Shown here piece by piece: positions 1-9,232 of a stretch of DNA of 64,000 nt; the stretch's first letter is position 1, and each line of letters begins with the position of its first letter. The position numbers and the translations under genes were made by a program. The notes beneath the pieces are model-generated. The model made no database searches and was not told the origin of the DNA. It saw only the letters and a program-made list of their open reading frames with translations. Source of the stretch: JBBQZU01 sp041749535 (lineage in GTDB: Bacteria; Bacteroidota; Bacteroidia; Flavobacteriales_D; Cryomorphaceae); the NCBI GenBank assembly GCA_041749535.1, contig JBGTBE010000108.1, positions 243,890-307,889 of the forward strand. Reading direction: 5' to 3'.

Positions 1-2634
1 TATTTTTCAAGTCTTGTTGGCAACCGCTACAAAATGACTCCTTTCGAATACAATTCTGCTTGCAACGCCATGCATCCTACTTTTAATGAAGATGGAAGTC
101 GTATTTATTTTTCATCTGATCGAGAAGGGGGATATGGACAAACGGATATTTGGTATTCGGATTGGATTGATGAAAAGTGGTCAGAACCAGTTAATTTGGG
201 CCCGGGAGTGAATACTCCTAGCAATGAAGTATACCCGAGGTATCACGGTAGAAGGGTGTTTTTCTCTTCTGACAGACGCGATGTAGGTTACGGTGGACTC
301 GATATGTATTTCACGAGTGAATTACTTGGCTTCAAGGGCAGCGCAAACATGCGGGCCCCAATCAATTCGCCATTTGATGATTTTTCAGCAGGATTTATTG
401 ACCAGGAGGTCGGCTACATCGCTTCCAATAGGGAAGGAGGGGCCGGTGGAAATGACATTTATGAGTTCATTTTCAAGCCGGAACAGATTTATGAGAAAGA
501 ACTTATTGCACAAATAATTAGAGACATAGTGCCCCAAGGAACTCAATATAGACTTATAGCTGAGAATGGTGAAGTTCTTCATGATGGTGTTGTCGCCAAA
601 GACGGAACCATCACCTTGGGAAACGTAGAAGCAGATAAAAATTACACCCTCCACGTGCTTCATGATGGTATCGCGGCTGAAGCTTTACTCTCTATTGGCA
701 CACGGGGAAGCCATGTAAAACAGAACATTGCCCACGACGGACTTGGAAAATTTAAGTTTGGAATGATGGGATATGATGAATTTTACCTGGGCAAGCAAGA
801 GTACGCAAATCCTGTAATGAGCAAGTTCGATTTGTCGGCAAGAATTATAGCCGCAGAAGAAACGGACTTTTCTGGCGTTCAGATTGTTCTCAAAGATGAG
901 TTTGGAGTTGTGCAGGATATTATTGAGCCTGATATTATAGGGCGGTTCAATTTCAAATCTCTTGATGTTGGCGATGTATACCGCATGGAGGTAATGGGGT
1001 TGAATTCTGAACACAGCATAGATGTATACGGAAAGTCTGAAAGTGTGGTACAGTCTATTGGACCAAAGGAACGTGGAGATTTTTCTTATATCAAGTCTCT
1101 TCCTAAGGCAAATTGGATGATCGATGCCGCAGTGCCAGTGAATAGTGTTCTTGCCAATCTGGATGAGGCCAATGTCTTGCCAGGAGAGTCCTTGGACCTG
1201 TTTGACCATAAAGGAATTCTGATAAAATCCTGTAGTGTTGATGCTTCCGGAAATATTAATCTGGGTAGGCTAGTCACTGGCAAAGTATATAACCTTACCA
1301 AGAAAGACGGAACAGTCCTTGACAATAGCCGTCTCAAAATTCTTTCCGCTTCAGGGGAAGTTTCGCAGGTAATTAGGAGTAAAAATTCTGATACGTTTCA
1401 GTTTGAATATATTCTGCCTCGTGAATTAACTACCAACAAGATTCGCGTTTTGGATATAGCGCCTGAGATGTTGCCAATAGACGAAATTCTATCTAATAAT
1501 ACCCACAGAGCGCGCATCATTGATTATTCTGTCCCTGCGGATGCAATCTTATATAGAACAGATTCGGGAGGTAATTTGACAGATTCCCTCAGTATGAGCG
1601 AATTCAATGAATATGGCTTTTCGAAACCGGTTTTCGATGATGAATACTCCATGTCATTTGCTACACAATTGGTTGCGCCTGGCACGAAGATGCAAATTTT
1701 CAATAAAGACAGTGTCATTGTGGGTGAAGCAATTACCTCTGATGGAAAGACCTTTGTTTTTGGCACGAAGAAGAGTGTAACTAAGATAATGGATGTAGAG
1801 GAGAAAGTGTCTGATCTTGCCAAAAATGACCTTAGTCGATCTTTTGACATCTCAGATGTGTATTTTGATTTCGACAGTGATATAATCAAAGAAAATAGTA
1901 AGAAAGCCCTTGAAGGATTGGTTGAAATGCTAATGGATCTACCGGATAAAAAAGTAGAAATTGGGGCCCACACGGATTCCAGAGGCCCAAAAGACTACAA
2001 TCTCAAATTGTCACAGAGAAGAGCTGATTCAGTGATGAAGTACCTTCTGGAGAAGGGAATTTCCGAGGATAGGATGTTCGCCGTTGGCTATGGCGAGTTG
2101 CGCCCAATCAATCAGTGTATTGATGGAATGTCTTGTGCCGAAGCCGATCATGCTCAGAACCGTAGAACATCAATTGTATTGGCAGGAGTTATACCGGAGA
2201 GTGAGGATAATTCGGAATTGTCAAATAATGGATTCACAGCTAAAACAGCAGAAAAGGAAACTTCGATAATACTGGAAAAGGGAAAGATCCTTGAAGTGCC
2301 TGAGATATATTTTAATCTAAACAGCCACGATTTGAGTGACGAAAGCAAAGATAGTTTGAAGGAATTGCTCAAATTTTTGGTTGATTTTCCTGAATTGCGG
2401 ATTGAAATCGGCGCCCACACTGACGCACGGGCATCAGCCGCTTACAATAAATCACTTTCGGAACGAAGGGCACAGAGTGTATTTCAATATTTGATTGGCC
2501 AGGGTATAAATGCAGAAAGATTGTCTACCACCGGTTATGGCGAAATGAGGCTTTCTAATCGCTGTTCAGATGGAGTTCAGTGTTCCGAAGTGGAGCACAG
2601 CTTGAATAGGCGAACTGTATTTACTGTTCTGTAG
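1..2634 (+). CDS. PD40 / tandem OmpA-domain outer-membrane protein (5' truncated)
   Basis: The frame is open to base 1, and the residues before the first ATG (base 34) continue the same propeller-like sequence, so the gene starts upstream of the window. Bases 80-480 encode PD40/WD40-like beta-propeller blades (YFSSDREGG, FFSSDRRDVGYGG). The middle resembles beta-sandwich repeats. The C-terminus carries two OmpA-like peptidoglycan-binding domains in tandem, at about bases 1857-2190 and 2300-2625, each with a G(A)HTD-(S/A)-R signature, a following LS-RRA helix and a closing NRRT. OmpA domains of this kind anchor envelope proteins to peptidoglycan, and PD40-OmpA proteins in Bacteroidota include the T9SS component PorE. 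Two OmpA modules in one chain is unusual. The specific role is unknown; an envelope-anchored structural or T9SS/gliding accessory protein is the best inference. Confidence 0.85.
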   Translation, partial: YFSSLVGNRYKMTPFEYNSACNAMHPTFNEDGSRIYFSSDREGGYGQTDIWYSDWIDEKWSEPVNLGPGVNTPSNEVYPRYHGRRVFFSSDRRDVGYGGLDMYFTSELLGFKGSANMRAPINSPFDDFSAGFIDQEVGYIASNREGGAGGNDIYEFIFKPEQIYEKELIAQIIRDIVPQGTQYRLIAENGEVLHDGVVAKDGTITLGNVEADKNYTLHVLHDGIAAEALLSIGTRGSHVKQNIAHDGLGKFKFGMMGYDEFYLGKQEYANPVMSKFDLSARIIAAEETDFSGVQIVLKDEFGVVQDIIEPDIIGRFNFKSLDVGDVYRMEVMGLNSEHSIDVYGKSESVVQSIGPKERGDFSYIKSLPKANWMIDAAVPVNSVLANLDEANVLPGESLDLFDHKGILIKSCSVDASGNINLGRLVTGKVYNLTKKDGTVLDNSRLKILSASGEVSQVIRSKNSDTFQFEYILPRELTTNKIRVLDIAPEMLPIDEILSNNTHRARIIDYSVPADAILYRTDSGGNLTDSLSMSEFNEYGFSKPVFDDEYSMSFATQLVAPGTKMQIFNKDSVIVGEAITSDGKTFVFGTKKSVTKIMDVEEKVSDLAKNDLSRSFDISDVYFDFDSDIIKENSKKALEGLVEMLMDLPDKKVEIGAHTDSRGPKDYNLKLSQRRADSVMKYLLEKGISEDRMFAVGYGELRPINQCIDGMSCAEADHAQNRRTSIVLAGVIPESEDNSELSNNGFTAKTAEKETSIILEKGKILEVPEIYFNLNSHDLSDESKDSLKELLKFLVDFPELRIEIGAHTDARASAAYNKSLSERRAQSVFQYLIGQGINAERLSTTGYGEMRLSNRCSDGVQCSEVEHSLNRRTVFTVL

Positions 2635-2676
2635 TGGTGATCAGAGAGAATTGCTTATTTTTCGAAAAAAATAGGT

Positions 2677-3207
2677 ATGAGCCTCGCAAAACCCTTCAAC
2701 CTGGCAAAATGGATTGGTGAGAACAGACACATGCTGAAACCTCCTGTTGCCAATAAGAATCTCTACCCAGAAGGCACAGATTATATCGTGATGATTGTTG
2801 CCGGACCAAATGCCCGAAAGGATTACCATTACAATGAAACGGAAGAGCTATTCTATCAACTAGAAGGCGATATCAAAGTCAGAGTCCAGGATGGTGGTAA
2901 AGCAGTAGATATAAATATTAAAGAAGGAGACATGTTTTTACTCCCGCCAAAGGTCCCACATTCACCCATACGCTCTGAGGGGTCTATAGGACTGGTTATT
3001 GAGCGCAAAAGAGAAGGCAGCGACTACAAAGATGGTCTGATTTGGTTCTGTGACAATTGCAATAATAAATTGCACGAAGTCTACTTTCCACTGAAGAATA
3101 TTGAAAAGGATTTCCAGCCGAATTTTAAAGAATTTTATGGCAGCGAAACACTTCGTACGTGCAAAGAATGTGGTACCGTAATGCCAGTTGATGCCCGCTT
3201 CATTTAA
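2677..3207 (+). CDS. nbaC: 3-hydroxyanthranilate 3,4-dioxygenase
   Basis: This cytosolic cupin enzyme uses Fe(II) and O2 to open the ring of 3-hydroxyanthranilate to 2-amino-3-carboxymuconate semialdehyde, in tryptophan/kynurenine breakdown or the route to quinolinate and NAD. The protein has 176 residues, the usual bacterial length. The expected iron ligands H51, E57 and H95 are present, with substrate-binding R47 and R99. The C-terminal rubredoxin-like metal site is intact as C125-x-x-C128 and C162-x-x-C165. The ATG lies 42 nt after the preceding gene on the same strand. No pathway gene is adjacent; a putative aminomuconate deaminase (38.7 kb) and a semialdehyde dehydrogenase (60.2 kb) lie elsewhere in the window. 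Confidence 0.95.
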   Translation: MSLAKPFNLAKWIGENRHMLKPPVANKNLYPEGTDYIVMIVAGPNARKDYHYNETEELFYQLEGDIKVRVQDGGKAVDINIKEGDMFLLPPKVPHSPIRSEGSIGLVIERKREGSDYKDGLIWFCDNCNNKLHEVYFPLKNIEKDFQPNFKEFYGSETLRTCKECGTVMPVDARFI

Positions 3208-3484
3208 GGTATTATATCAACCTATTTGCTTAAGGTTAAGCTAAGGGTTCTAAAGTTCTCATTTTCATCGACCTTCTGAATAGTTCTTTATACGTCCTTG
3301 CCAAGAGCCCTTGTGTCAAGAATAGAATGTATTTGTCGAGGGAAATTATGGTTTGAGCGAAGTACTTCAAGTCTCAGTCTGAGTTTGCGTAACTATTTAA
3401 CCTTTATTCTGTATAAACTTCAACACCGTTTGCGATTCCTTTTTTGAGCCTGCGGTTGAAGATGAAGTTTTACCCTTACTTATC

Positions 3485-5377
3485 TTGACAATTGACGTGA
3501 GTTCCCCTATCACTAGAATTGCGAGCCTTCTGCTTTTATTGCATGTTGCCTTTAATATGCACGCACAAGCTCCGCACCGGATAAATTATCAGGCAGTAGC
3601 TAGGCACGCCGAAACAGGCGCCGAACTTTCCAACCGTGAAGTCTACCTTCAGGTTATGGTAAGGGTTGGAAATCCTTCTGGAAACATTGTTTATCAGGAA
3701 GTGCATGAGAATGTTTTCACCGATGTGTTCGGTCTCTTTTCCATACAAATAGGAGGTGGTGAGGTAATGTCAGGAGATTTTAGCGAGATCAATTGGAGCT
3801 ATAATAACCATTGGCTGGATGTTTCTATAGATATAGGTCAAGGATTGCAGCCATTTGGAGCCATGCAATTTGTGTCTGTTCCATATGCTTTGCATGCTGA
3901 GACAGCATCCAATGTAGATGATGAGGATGCGAATCCATCCAACGAATTGATTGAGAATGTATCGTTCAACGCCGGTACATCCACACTTTCTATTGAAGAA
4001 GCAGGAGTACAGTACGATGTAGACCTTACCGCACTTGCTAACATAGCAGAAGTAGATGGAGACATCACCAACGAATTGATTGAGAATGTGTCGTTCAACG
4101 CCGGAACATCCACACTTTCTATTGAAGAAGCAGGAGTACAGTACGATGTAGACCTTACTGCGCTTGCCAACACAGTAGAAGTAGATGGAGACATCACCAA
4201 CGAATTGATTGAGAATGTGTCGTTCAACGCCGGAACATCCACACTTTCTATTGAAGAAGCAGGTGTACTGTACGATGTAGACCTTACCGCACTTGCCAAC
4301 ACAGCAGAAGCAGATGGAGACATCACCAACGAATTAATTGAGAATGTGTCGTTCAACGCCGGCACATCCACACTTTCTATTGAAGAAGCAGGCGTACTGT
4401 ACGATGTAGACCTTACTGCGCTTGCCAACATAGTAGAAGTAGATGGAGACATCACCAACGAATTGATTGAGAATGTGTCGTTCAACGCCGGTACATCCAC
4501 ACTTTCTATTGAAGAAGCAGGAGTACAGTACGACTTAGACCTTGCAACACTTGACAACACAGCAGAAGTAGATGGAGACATCACCAACGAATTGATAGAA
4601 ACTTTCACTTTTGATGAACCCACATCAATCCTCACCCTTGATGAGGCTGGGGTAAGCAGAAGTGTTAATCTCGCAAGTCTGGTTGATGACGACGATGCAG
4701 ACGCTACAAATGAACTTATTGAAACAAATGGGTTATCTCTGTCAGGCACCTTTTTGGGCATTGTAGAAGCGGGAGTGGCCCATCAATTAGATTTGAAACC
4801 CTTGCTCGATGCTGCTTTGACCCCACCTCAGCTCACTACCGGATGGGAAGTAGATGTCCCTCAAAACAAAGTGTACAATAATTCAGCCTCCATTGGGATT
4901 GGAACCAATGACCCCAACGCTTTACTCGATGTAAAAGGTACAGGTGCCGGTGGCGAAATTATTCTTAGAGCATCAAGGTCTGACGATACTGATTTACTAT
5001 CAATAACTCAGGACATGGTCAGTATCAGTTCTGAGACTGTTACCCGTATTCAGGGTCAGCTCCGTTATAGACCAATATACTTGCTTGGCATAGGCACGTA
5101 TGTGGTTTCTGACGATGCGAACTATGTTGTTTGGAGGATATCTGGTGGTGGTAGCAGAACTGTCACATTACCTTCTGCATCAGCATACACAGGTAGGGTG
5201 ATCACAATTGTTAGAGCAGCCCCATTTAACGAACTTGGATCCATTGTCATTGAGTCAGTTTCTGATATTAATTTTCTTCCTTTTACAATTAGTCTTAATC
5301 AAAATGGAATCAGCTCACTGACATTCTTAAGTATTGGTGCGTACGGCTGGATAGAAATAAACCGATCTGAACAATGA
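3485..5377 (+). CDS. Secreted tandem-repeat surface protein (fibre-like)
   Basis: The protein has about 630 residues. An N-terminal hydrophobic signal peptide (LLLLLHVAF..MHAQA) leads into a conserved N-domain (RINYQAVAR, FVSVPYALHAETA) of a type I associate with Bacteroidota tail-fibre-like surface proteins. Next come five almost identical 43-residue repeats (bases 3941-4585) and two degenerate copies (to about 4831), each with NELIE and AGV-x(3)-VDL motifs. A C-terminal head follows (SIGIGTNDPNALLDVKG). No T9SS sorting domain is visible. No in-frame ATG precedes the signal peptide. TTG 3485 is chosen and GTG 3497 is the alternative; an in-frame stop lies at 3398. The stop overlaps the next gene by 4 nt, so it is translationally coupled to a T9SS cargo gene and a PorP/SprF gene. 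Function is not known; an extracellular fibre or adhesin is inferred. Confidence 0.8.
   Translation: MTIDVSSPITRIASLLLLLHVAFNMHAQAPHRINYQAVARHAETGAELSNREVYLQVMVRVGNPSGNIVYQEVHENVFTDVFGLFSIQIGGGEVMSGDFSEINWSYNNHWLDVSIDIGQGLQPFGAMQFVSVPYALHAETASNVDDEDANPSNELIENVSFNAGTSTLSIEEAGVQYDVDLTALANIAEVDGDITNELIENVSFNAGTSTLSIEEAGVQYDVDLTALANTVEVDGDITNELIENVSFNAGTSTLSIEEAGVLYDVDLTALANTAEADGDITNELIENVSFNAGTSTLSIEEAGVLYDVDLTALANIVEVDGDITNELIENVSFNAGTSTLSIEEAGVQYDLDLATLDNTAEVDGDITNELIETFTFDEPTSILTLDEAGVSRSVNLASLVDDDDADATNELIETNGLSLSGTFLGIVEAGVAHQLDLKPLLDAALTPPQLTTGWEVDVPQNKVYNNSASIGIGTNDPNALLDVKGTGAGGEIILRASRSDDTDLLSITQDMVSISSETVTRIQGQLRYRPIYLLGIGTYVVSDDANYVVWRISGGGSRTVTLPSASAYTGRVITIVRAAPFNELGSIVIESVSDINFLPFTISLNQNGISSLTFLSIGAYGWIEINRSEQ
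3941..4831 (+). repeat. 129-bp in-frame tandem repeat array
   Basis: Copies begin at 3941, 4070, 4199, 4328 and 4457, exactly 129 bp (43 codons) apart and almost identical even at third codon positions. A sixth, strongly diverged copy starts at 4586 and a seventh at 4709 (spacing 123 bp). The near-identity of copies 1-5 suggests recent amplification or gene conversion. The repeat unit is a whole number of codons, so copy-number change would keep the frame and only change protein length. Confidence 0.95.
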
Positions 5378-6099
5378 AATTTATTCTATTACTCATAGCA
5401 TTAATGGTTACCACATCTGCATTTTCTCAGATTGTGGCTGGAAGGCAAGTGTTGGGAAGTTGCGGTACACAATCCGTGTCAGGCAACACATCCATATCTG
5501 GAACTGTAGGTGAAAGCATCATAGGTACTAAACAAGCTCCTTCTGCGGCACTTACACAGGGCTTTCAACAAGGCAAAACCACCGGTGTTATCGTAATAAC
5601 AGTAGAAACAGAAAACGCTTCATGCCCCACTTCAACCGACGGAATTGCTAGAATAAACAGTCTTATTGGTTGTGACCCTCCCTACGTAATAACATGGAGT
5701 GATGGTACTATTGGTGAATTTGCAGATAGGTTAACTCCAGGCAGTCATTCAGTAAGTGTAGTCTCTGGAAATTGTGCAGGTCAGATTTCTTTTTTCATAG
5801 GTTCAGGGCCTGCAGAAGATTGTAGAATCAGATTTTTCAATGCGTTCTCCCCTAATGGAGACCTATACAATGATATTTGGAGAATAGAAAACATACAACT
5901 CCCCGAATTTTCGAAGAATAAAGTAGAAATATATAACCGCTGGGGCCAACTGGTTTGGGATGGAGAAAATTACAATAACGCTTCTGTCTTTTGGGATGGT
6001 CGAACTTCAGAAGGGAACCAATTACCAGCGGGAACCTATTATTTTATTGCGAATTTCAGTGGAGTTCTTCACAAAGGATTTATTGAACTCACCTTATGA
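5374..6099 (+). CDS. Small T9SS cargo protein, gliding-motility-type C-terminal (type B) domain
   Basis: A 241-residue secreted protein with a clear signal peptide (MKFILLLIALMVTTSAFSQ). Residues about 20-70 form a region common in Bacteroidota surface proteins (GSCGTQSVSGN, GESIIGT, LTQGFQQG). Residues about 80-145 look like one SprB-type repeat (ASCPTSTDGIA, YVITWSDG). Residues about 150-241 are a type B sorting domain (FNAFSPNGDLYNDIWRI, VEIYNRWGQLVW, LPAGTYYF). Type B domains are recognised by T9SS and often need a PorP/SprF-family partner, which is the next gene. The start overlaps the previous stop by 4 nt (ATGA) and its own stop overlaps the PorP/SprF gene in the same way. It may help export or anchor the upstream repeat protein; that is inference. 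Confidence 0.9.
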   Translation: MKFILLLIALMVTTSAFSQIVAGRQVLGSCGTQSVSGNTSISGTVGESIIGTKQAPSAALTQGFQQGKTTGVIVITVETENASCPTSTDGIARINSLIGCDPPYVITWSDGTIGEFADRLTPGSHSVSVVSGNCAGQISFFIGSGPAEDCRIRFFNAFSPNGDLYNDIWRIENIQLPEFSKNKVEIYNRWGQLVWDGENYNNASVFWDGRTSEGNQLPAGTYYFIANFSGVLHKGFIELTL

Positions 6100-7007
6100 A
6101 GAAGTTGTTATATCTTTTCATTTCGATATCGGTTTCATCGATATGCTGTGGTCAGCAGCATGCTTTGCATAGCCAGTATATATTTAATCTATATATGATT
6201 AACCCGGCTTATGCGGGTGCCCGCGATGCGCTCTCTGCAAGCTTGAGTTATCGCAATCAGTGGGTGGGGTTTGAAGGCGCGCCGCAAACCCAGACTTTTA
6301 CGCTGCATAGCCCAATGAGAAAAAAGAATATGGCCCTTGGAGTCCTGATTCAGAATGATGTAATTGGAGCCAGGAACACTACCTACGCTGCTGCGTCGTA
6401 TGCGTACAAGCTTAAACTGAATAGACGGGAATATATTTCTTTGGGCCTGCAAGCGGGGATCTTAAATTATCACTATAACTGGAGCCTTCTGGAGTACGAA
6501 CGGCCCAACGACCCAGTGGCCTATACTGTTGATGGAGGGAAACTAATACCCAATTTTGATTTCGGCGTAATGTACATAAGCCCAAAGTCATACATAGGTT
6601 TTAGCGCTACAAGCCTGAACGGGTCAAAGCTAAATGACAATATGGTGAGTGATGCACGAATGGATATGTACTTCAACTTAATTGCAGGAAAAGTTTTTGA
6701 TATGAACGAAGATATTGCGCTTAAGCCTAGCTTTCTCGTTCGGAAATCTATGGAAGGCACAGCCCAGTTTGACTTAAATATAGGTGCGCTCATCAACAAT
6801 AGTCTTTGGGTTACTGCAACTTACAGGTACCAATTTGGGTTGGTTTTTTCGGCCCATTGTACCATTCGAAATAGATTGCATGTAGGCTATGCCTATGATT
6901 ATGCATTGAATGGATTGATGTCACAACAAAGTGGAACCCATGAAATATTCTTGGGATATGACTTCAATATTTACAGAAATCGCTCCAGCTCACCTCGATA
7001 CTTTTGA
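6096..7007 (+). CDS. PorP/SprF family type IX secretion outer-membrane protein
   Basis: A 303-residue predicted outer-membrane beta-barrel with a signal peptide. The family hallmark follows it directly: QYIFNLYMINPAYAGARD, then the SLSYRNQWVGFEGAP segment. Repeated amphipathic strands fill the rest. PorP/SprF proteins work with the T9SS and are commonly encoded next to a type B (CHU_C) cargo, as here. The ATG overlaps the upstream stop by 4 nt, and the stop (TGA 7005-7007) overlaps a TTG start of the following PD40/OmpA gene. The specific cargo is inferred to be the upstream gene or genes. Length is ordinary for the family. Confidence 0.95.
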   Translation: MKKLLYLFISISVSSICCGQQHALHSQYIFNLYMINPAYAGARDALSASLSYRNQWVGFEGAPQTQTFTLHSPMRKKNMALGVLIQNDVIGARNTTYAAASYAYKLKLNRREYISLGLQAGILNYHYNWSLLEYERPNDPVAYTVDGGKLIPNFDFGVMYISPKSYIGFSATSLNGSKLNDNMVSDARMDMYFNLIAGKVFDMNEDIALKPSFLVRKSMEGTAQFDLNIGALINNSLWVTATYRYQFGLVFSAHCTIRNRLHVGYAYDYALNGLMSQQSGTHEIFLGYDFNIYRNRSSSPRYF

Positions 7008-9232
7008 AGCCCGCCATCTACATAACACTGTTGATGATTTTATCTGGTGCAGCTTTCGCGCAGAAGGCAGGCACCAAAGTGGTCTGCGATGATAAAAAGT
7101 TGAAAAGCGATCCTTGTGGGTTATTCTCATGCTTTGCCAGCGAGCACATGTACAATGAAGCATATGGCCTGATGGTGCAAGGCAAAATTGACAACTGTAG
7201 TGGATCTGAATTCCTATTGCTTCAAGCCCGAGTTCTTGCTGCCAACAATCAATTTGATCAAGCTCTGTTCGTATTAAAAGATTTCAAGGCTAAATACGCA
7301 GATGATCAATTGTATGATTTTGAATACAGCCGATTGATGGAGGTCTGGGAGCATCATAAGCACCCTTTGCCATTGGAACTAATCGTCCTATCAGATGTCA
7401 ATACCAATTCGAATGAGATGGTGGGGTGGGTCGACTCCGAAGCACCCATTGTGCTAACTGACAATCCTGGTCATTTCAACCATTTTCCTACGAAAAGAGT
7501 GATGGACCACGGTTATAGCATTACTGAACAGCCAGGCAAATCCACGAGCAAAATCCAGAAAACGATCGCTAAGAAAATTGAATCGCAAGAATATTTTCAT
7601 CTAGGACCCGGGCATCTGGTATCAGATTCTATACTTTATTTCACGGCAGTGGAAGGCAATCCGTACTCTTTGAAGGAGAAATCAGGCAAATTGAAAATAT
7701 TCCAAAGTTTATTGGGCCAAAAGGTTGATAAGCCCGAAGAACTGGGAATTTGTCTTGAAGGATATAATGATGGTTATCCGGTTTATAATCCAAAGTCCAA
7801 AACCATTTATTTTTCAAGTGACAGACCGGGAGGCTCAGGAGGTATGGATATATGGTTTTCAAAATTTGAGAACAAGGAGTGGTCTGAGCCTAAACCTGTG
7901 GATGGTGGTATAAATTCCGAATGGAATGAACTGTTTCCAGAATTGTTGGCTGATACACTTTTCTTCTCATCTGATAGGGTGGATTTAGGTTTAGGTGGGA
8001 GCGATATTTACGGTTTTGATATAAATAGTAAGCACGTTTGGAACCTTGGGAGTCCAGTGAACAGTCCTCAAGATGATTTTAGGATGGTTTTTGTAGGGCC
8101 CAATGAAGCTTTTATAGTATCAAATCGTGCATCAGCTATGGCTGGCGACAATGTGTTCAAGATTAAATGGTCACGTAAAGAATTGTTTTTTGAAGAATTG
8201 ATAGGTGGTGCCGAATGGCTCAGTGCTTCCGCGGGAAAGCAAGTTATATTAATTGATAAGGTGACTCTTGCCAGACAAACCACAATCATTGGCAAAGACG
8301 GCAAGTTTCACTTCTATAATGTGAAGGGGCAATCAGATTTTGAATTGCAATTCCCTGATGTTGAAATGCAAAAGGGTGATAAGCTTGACATATTCAGTGG
8401 AGATGGCAATCTTGTTAAAGAGCTGGTATCAAAAGGGGGCAGCACATTCAATTTTGAGTTACTAACTCCTATGGACTATTTTCTTGAAGAACTTGAGAAT
8501 AGCAGCAATTCTGAAATGAGCGCAGCTGTCATTAAGAAACTGTTAGAGTCAGGAACGAAGCAATACCGAGACATGCGAATTTTCATCAAGGACCGGAAAG
8601 GAAATAATCTGGGCCAAGCAAACTCTTCAGACGATGGCTTGCTTGTATTCACACCCTCTGAGAATGGAAAAGGTTACGTGATAAAGAGTGAAGTCCTAAT
8701 GTCGAATGACACGGTCTTCATAATAGATTCAAAAGGCAATCTTGTAAAGACCATTGGTCCAGATGAAGAGAGCAATGGAATAGAACTTGAACTCGAATCA
8801 TGGCAAGATGAGCTGCTATTCACCAACCAATATCAGAGATCTATGCCTTGGGAAAATCTTGATTCTCACTCAGTATATTTTGGGTTCGATAAGTATGTGT
8901 TCAATGCCGAATCGGAAGATGTGCTTCGAAAAGTTGCGCTCCTATTACTTGAGAATAAAGACATTCATATAGAGATCATAGGCCACACAGATTCAAGAGG
9001 CTCACAAGAATACAATCATTCGCTTTCGCTTAAGCGGGTTGAGTCTGTGAAAGACTATTTGTCCAAATCAGGTATAGAAGAGACCAGGATGAGTGGAATA
9101 GGAAAAGGTGAAACAAAGCCCAGAAACCATTGCGGAGATCAGATTCGGTGTACCAAGGATGAGTACGCTGAAAACCGAAGGGTGGAGTTCTCTTTCTCTA
9201 CCGGAAACTTAGTTTCAGGATTACCGAATTAA
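7004..9232 (+). CDS. PorE-like TPR / PD40 / OmpA envelope protein
   Basis: A 742-residue protein. It has a signal peptide (ILSGAAFAQ), a TPR-like helical region at about residues 30-115 (LLLQARVLAANNQFDQALFV), PD40 propeller blades at about 250-375 (IYFSSDRPGGSGGMDIWF, LFFSSDRVDLGLGGSDIY), beta-sandwich segments, and a C-terminal OmpA domain at about 620-735 (IEIIGHTDSRGSQEYN, NRRVEF). The order matches PorE-type T9SS proteins and the truncated gene at the window start. The start is a TTG overlapping the PorP/SprF stop as TTGA. No ATG would preserve the signal peptide, so the non-ATG start is well supported. It probably links the upstream secretion gene to peptidoglycan. It overlaps the convergent next gene by 12 bp. 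Confidence 0.9.
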   Translation: MKPAIYITLLMILSGAAFAQKAGTKVVCDDKKLKSDPCGLFSCFASEHMYNEAYGLMVQGKIDNCSGSEFLLLQARVLAANNQFDQALFVLKDFKAKYADDQLYDFEYSRLMEVWEHHKHPLPLELIVLSDVNTNSNEMVGWVDSEAPIVLTDNPGHFNHFPTKRVMDHGYSITEQPGKSTSKIQKTIAKKIESQEYFHLGPGHLVSDSILYFTAVEGNPYSLKEKSGKLKIFQSLLGQKVDKPEELGICLEGYNDGYPVYNPKSKTIYFSSDRPGGSGGMDIWFSKFENKEWSEPKPVDGGINSEWNELFPELLADTLFFSSDRVDLGLGGSDIYGFDINSKHVWNLGSPVNSPQDDFRMVFVGPNEAFIVSNRASAMAGDNVFKIKWSRKELFFEELIGGAEWLSASAGKQVILIDKVTLARQTTIIGKDGKFHFYNVKGQSDFELQFPDVEMQKGDKLDIFSGDGNLVKELVSKGGSTFNFELLTPMDYFLEELENSSNSEMSAAVIKKLLESGTKQYRDMRIFIKDRKGNNLGQANSSDDGLLVFTPSENGKGYVIKSEVLMSNDTVFIIDSKGNLVKTIGPDEESNGIELELESWQDELLFTNQYQRSMPWENLDSHSVYFGFDKYVFNAESEDVLRKVALLLLENKDIHIEIIGHTDSRGSQEYNHSLSLKRVESVKDYLSKSGIEETRMSGIGKGETKPRNHCGDQIRCTKDEYAENRRVEFSFSTGNLVSGLPN

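Noticed and set aside
3941..4585. CRISPR-like regular repeats
   Set aside because: The unit is 129 bp, in frame and protein-coding, with no unique spacers.
3838..4761. 307-residue minus-strand ORF across the repeat array
   Set aside because: It mirrors the plus-strand 129-bp repeats in the opposite frame, with serine-rich repeats that look like antisense of the acidic repeat code.
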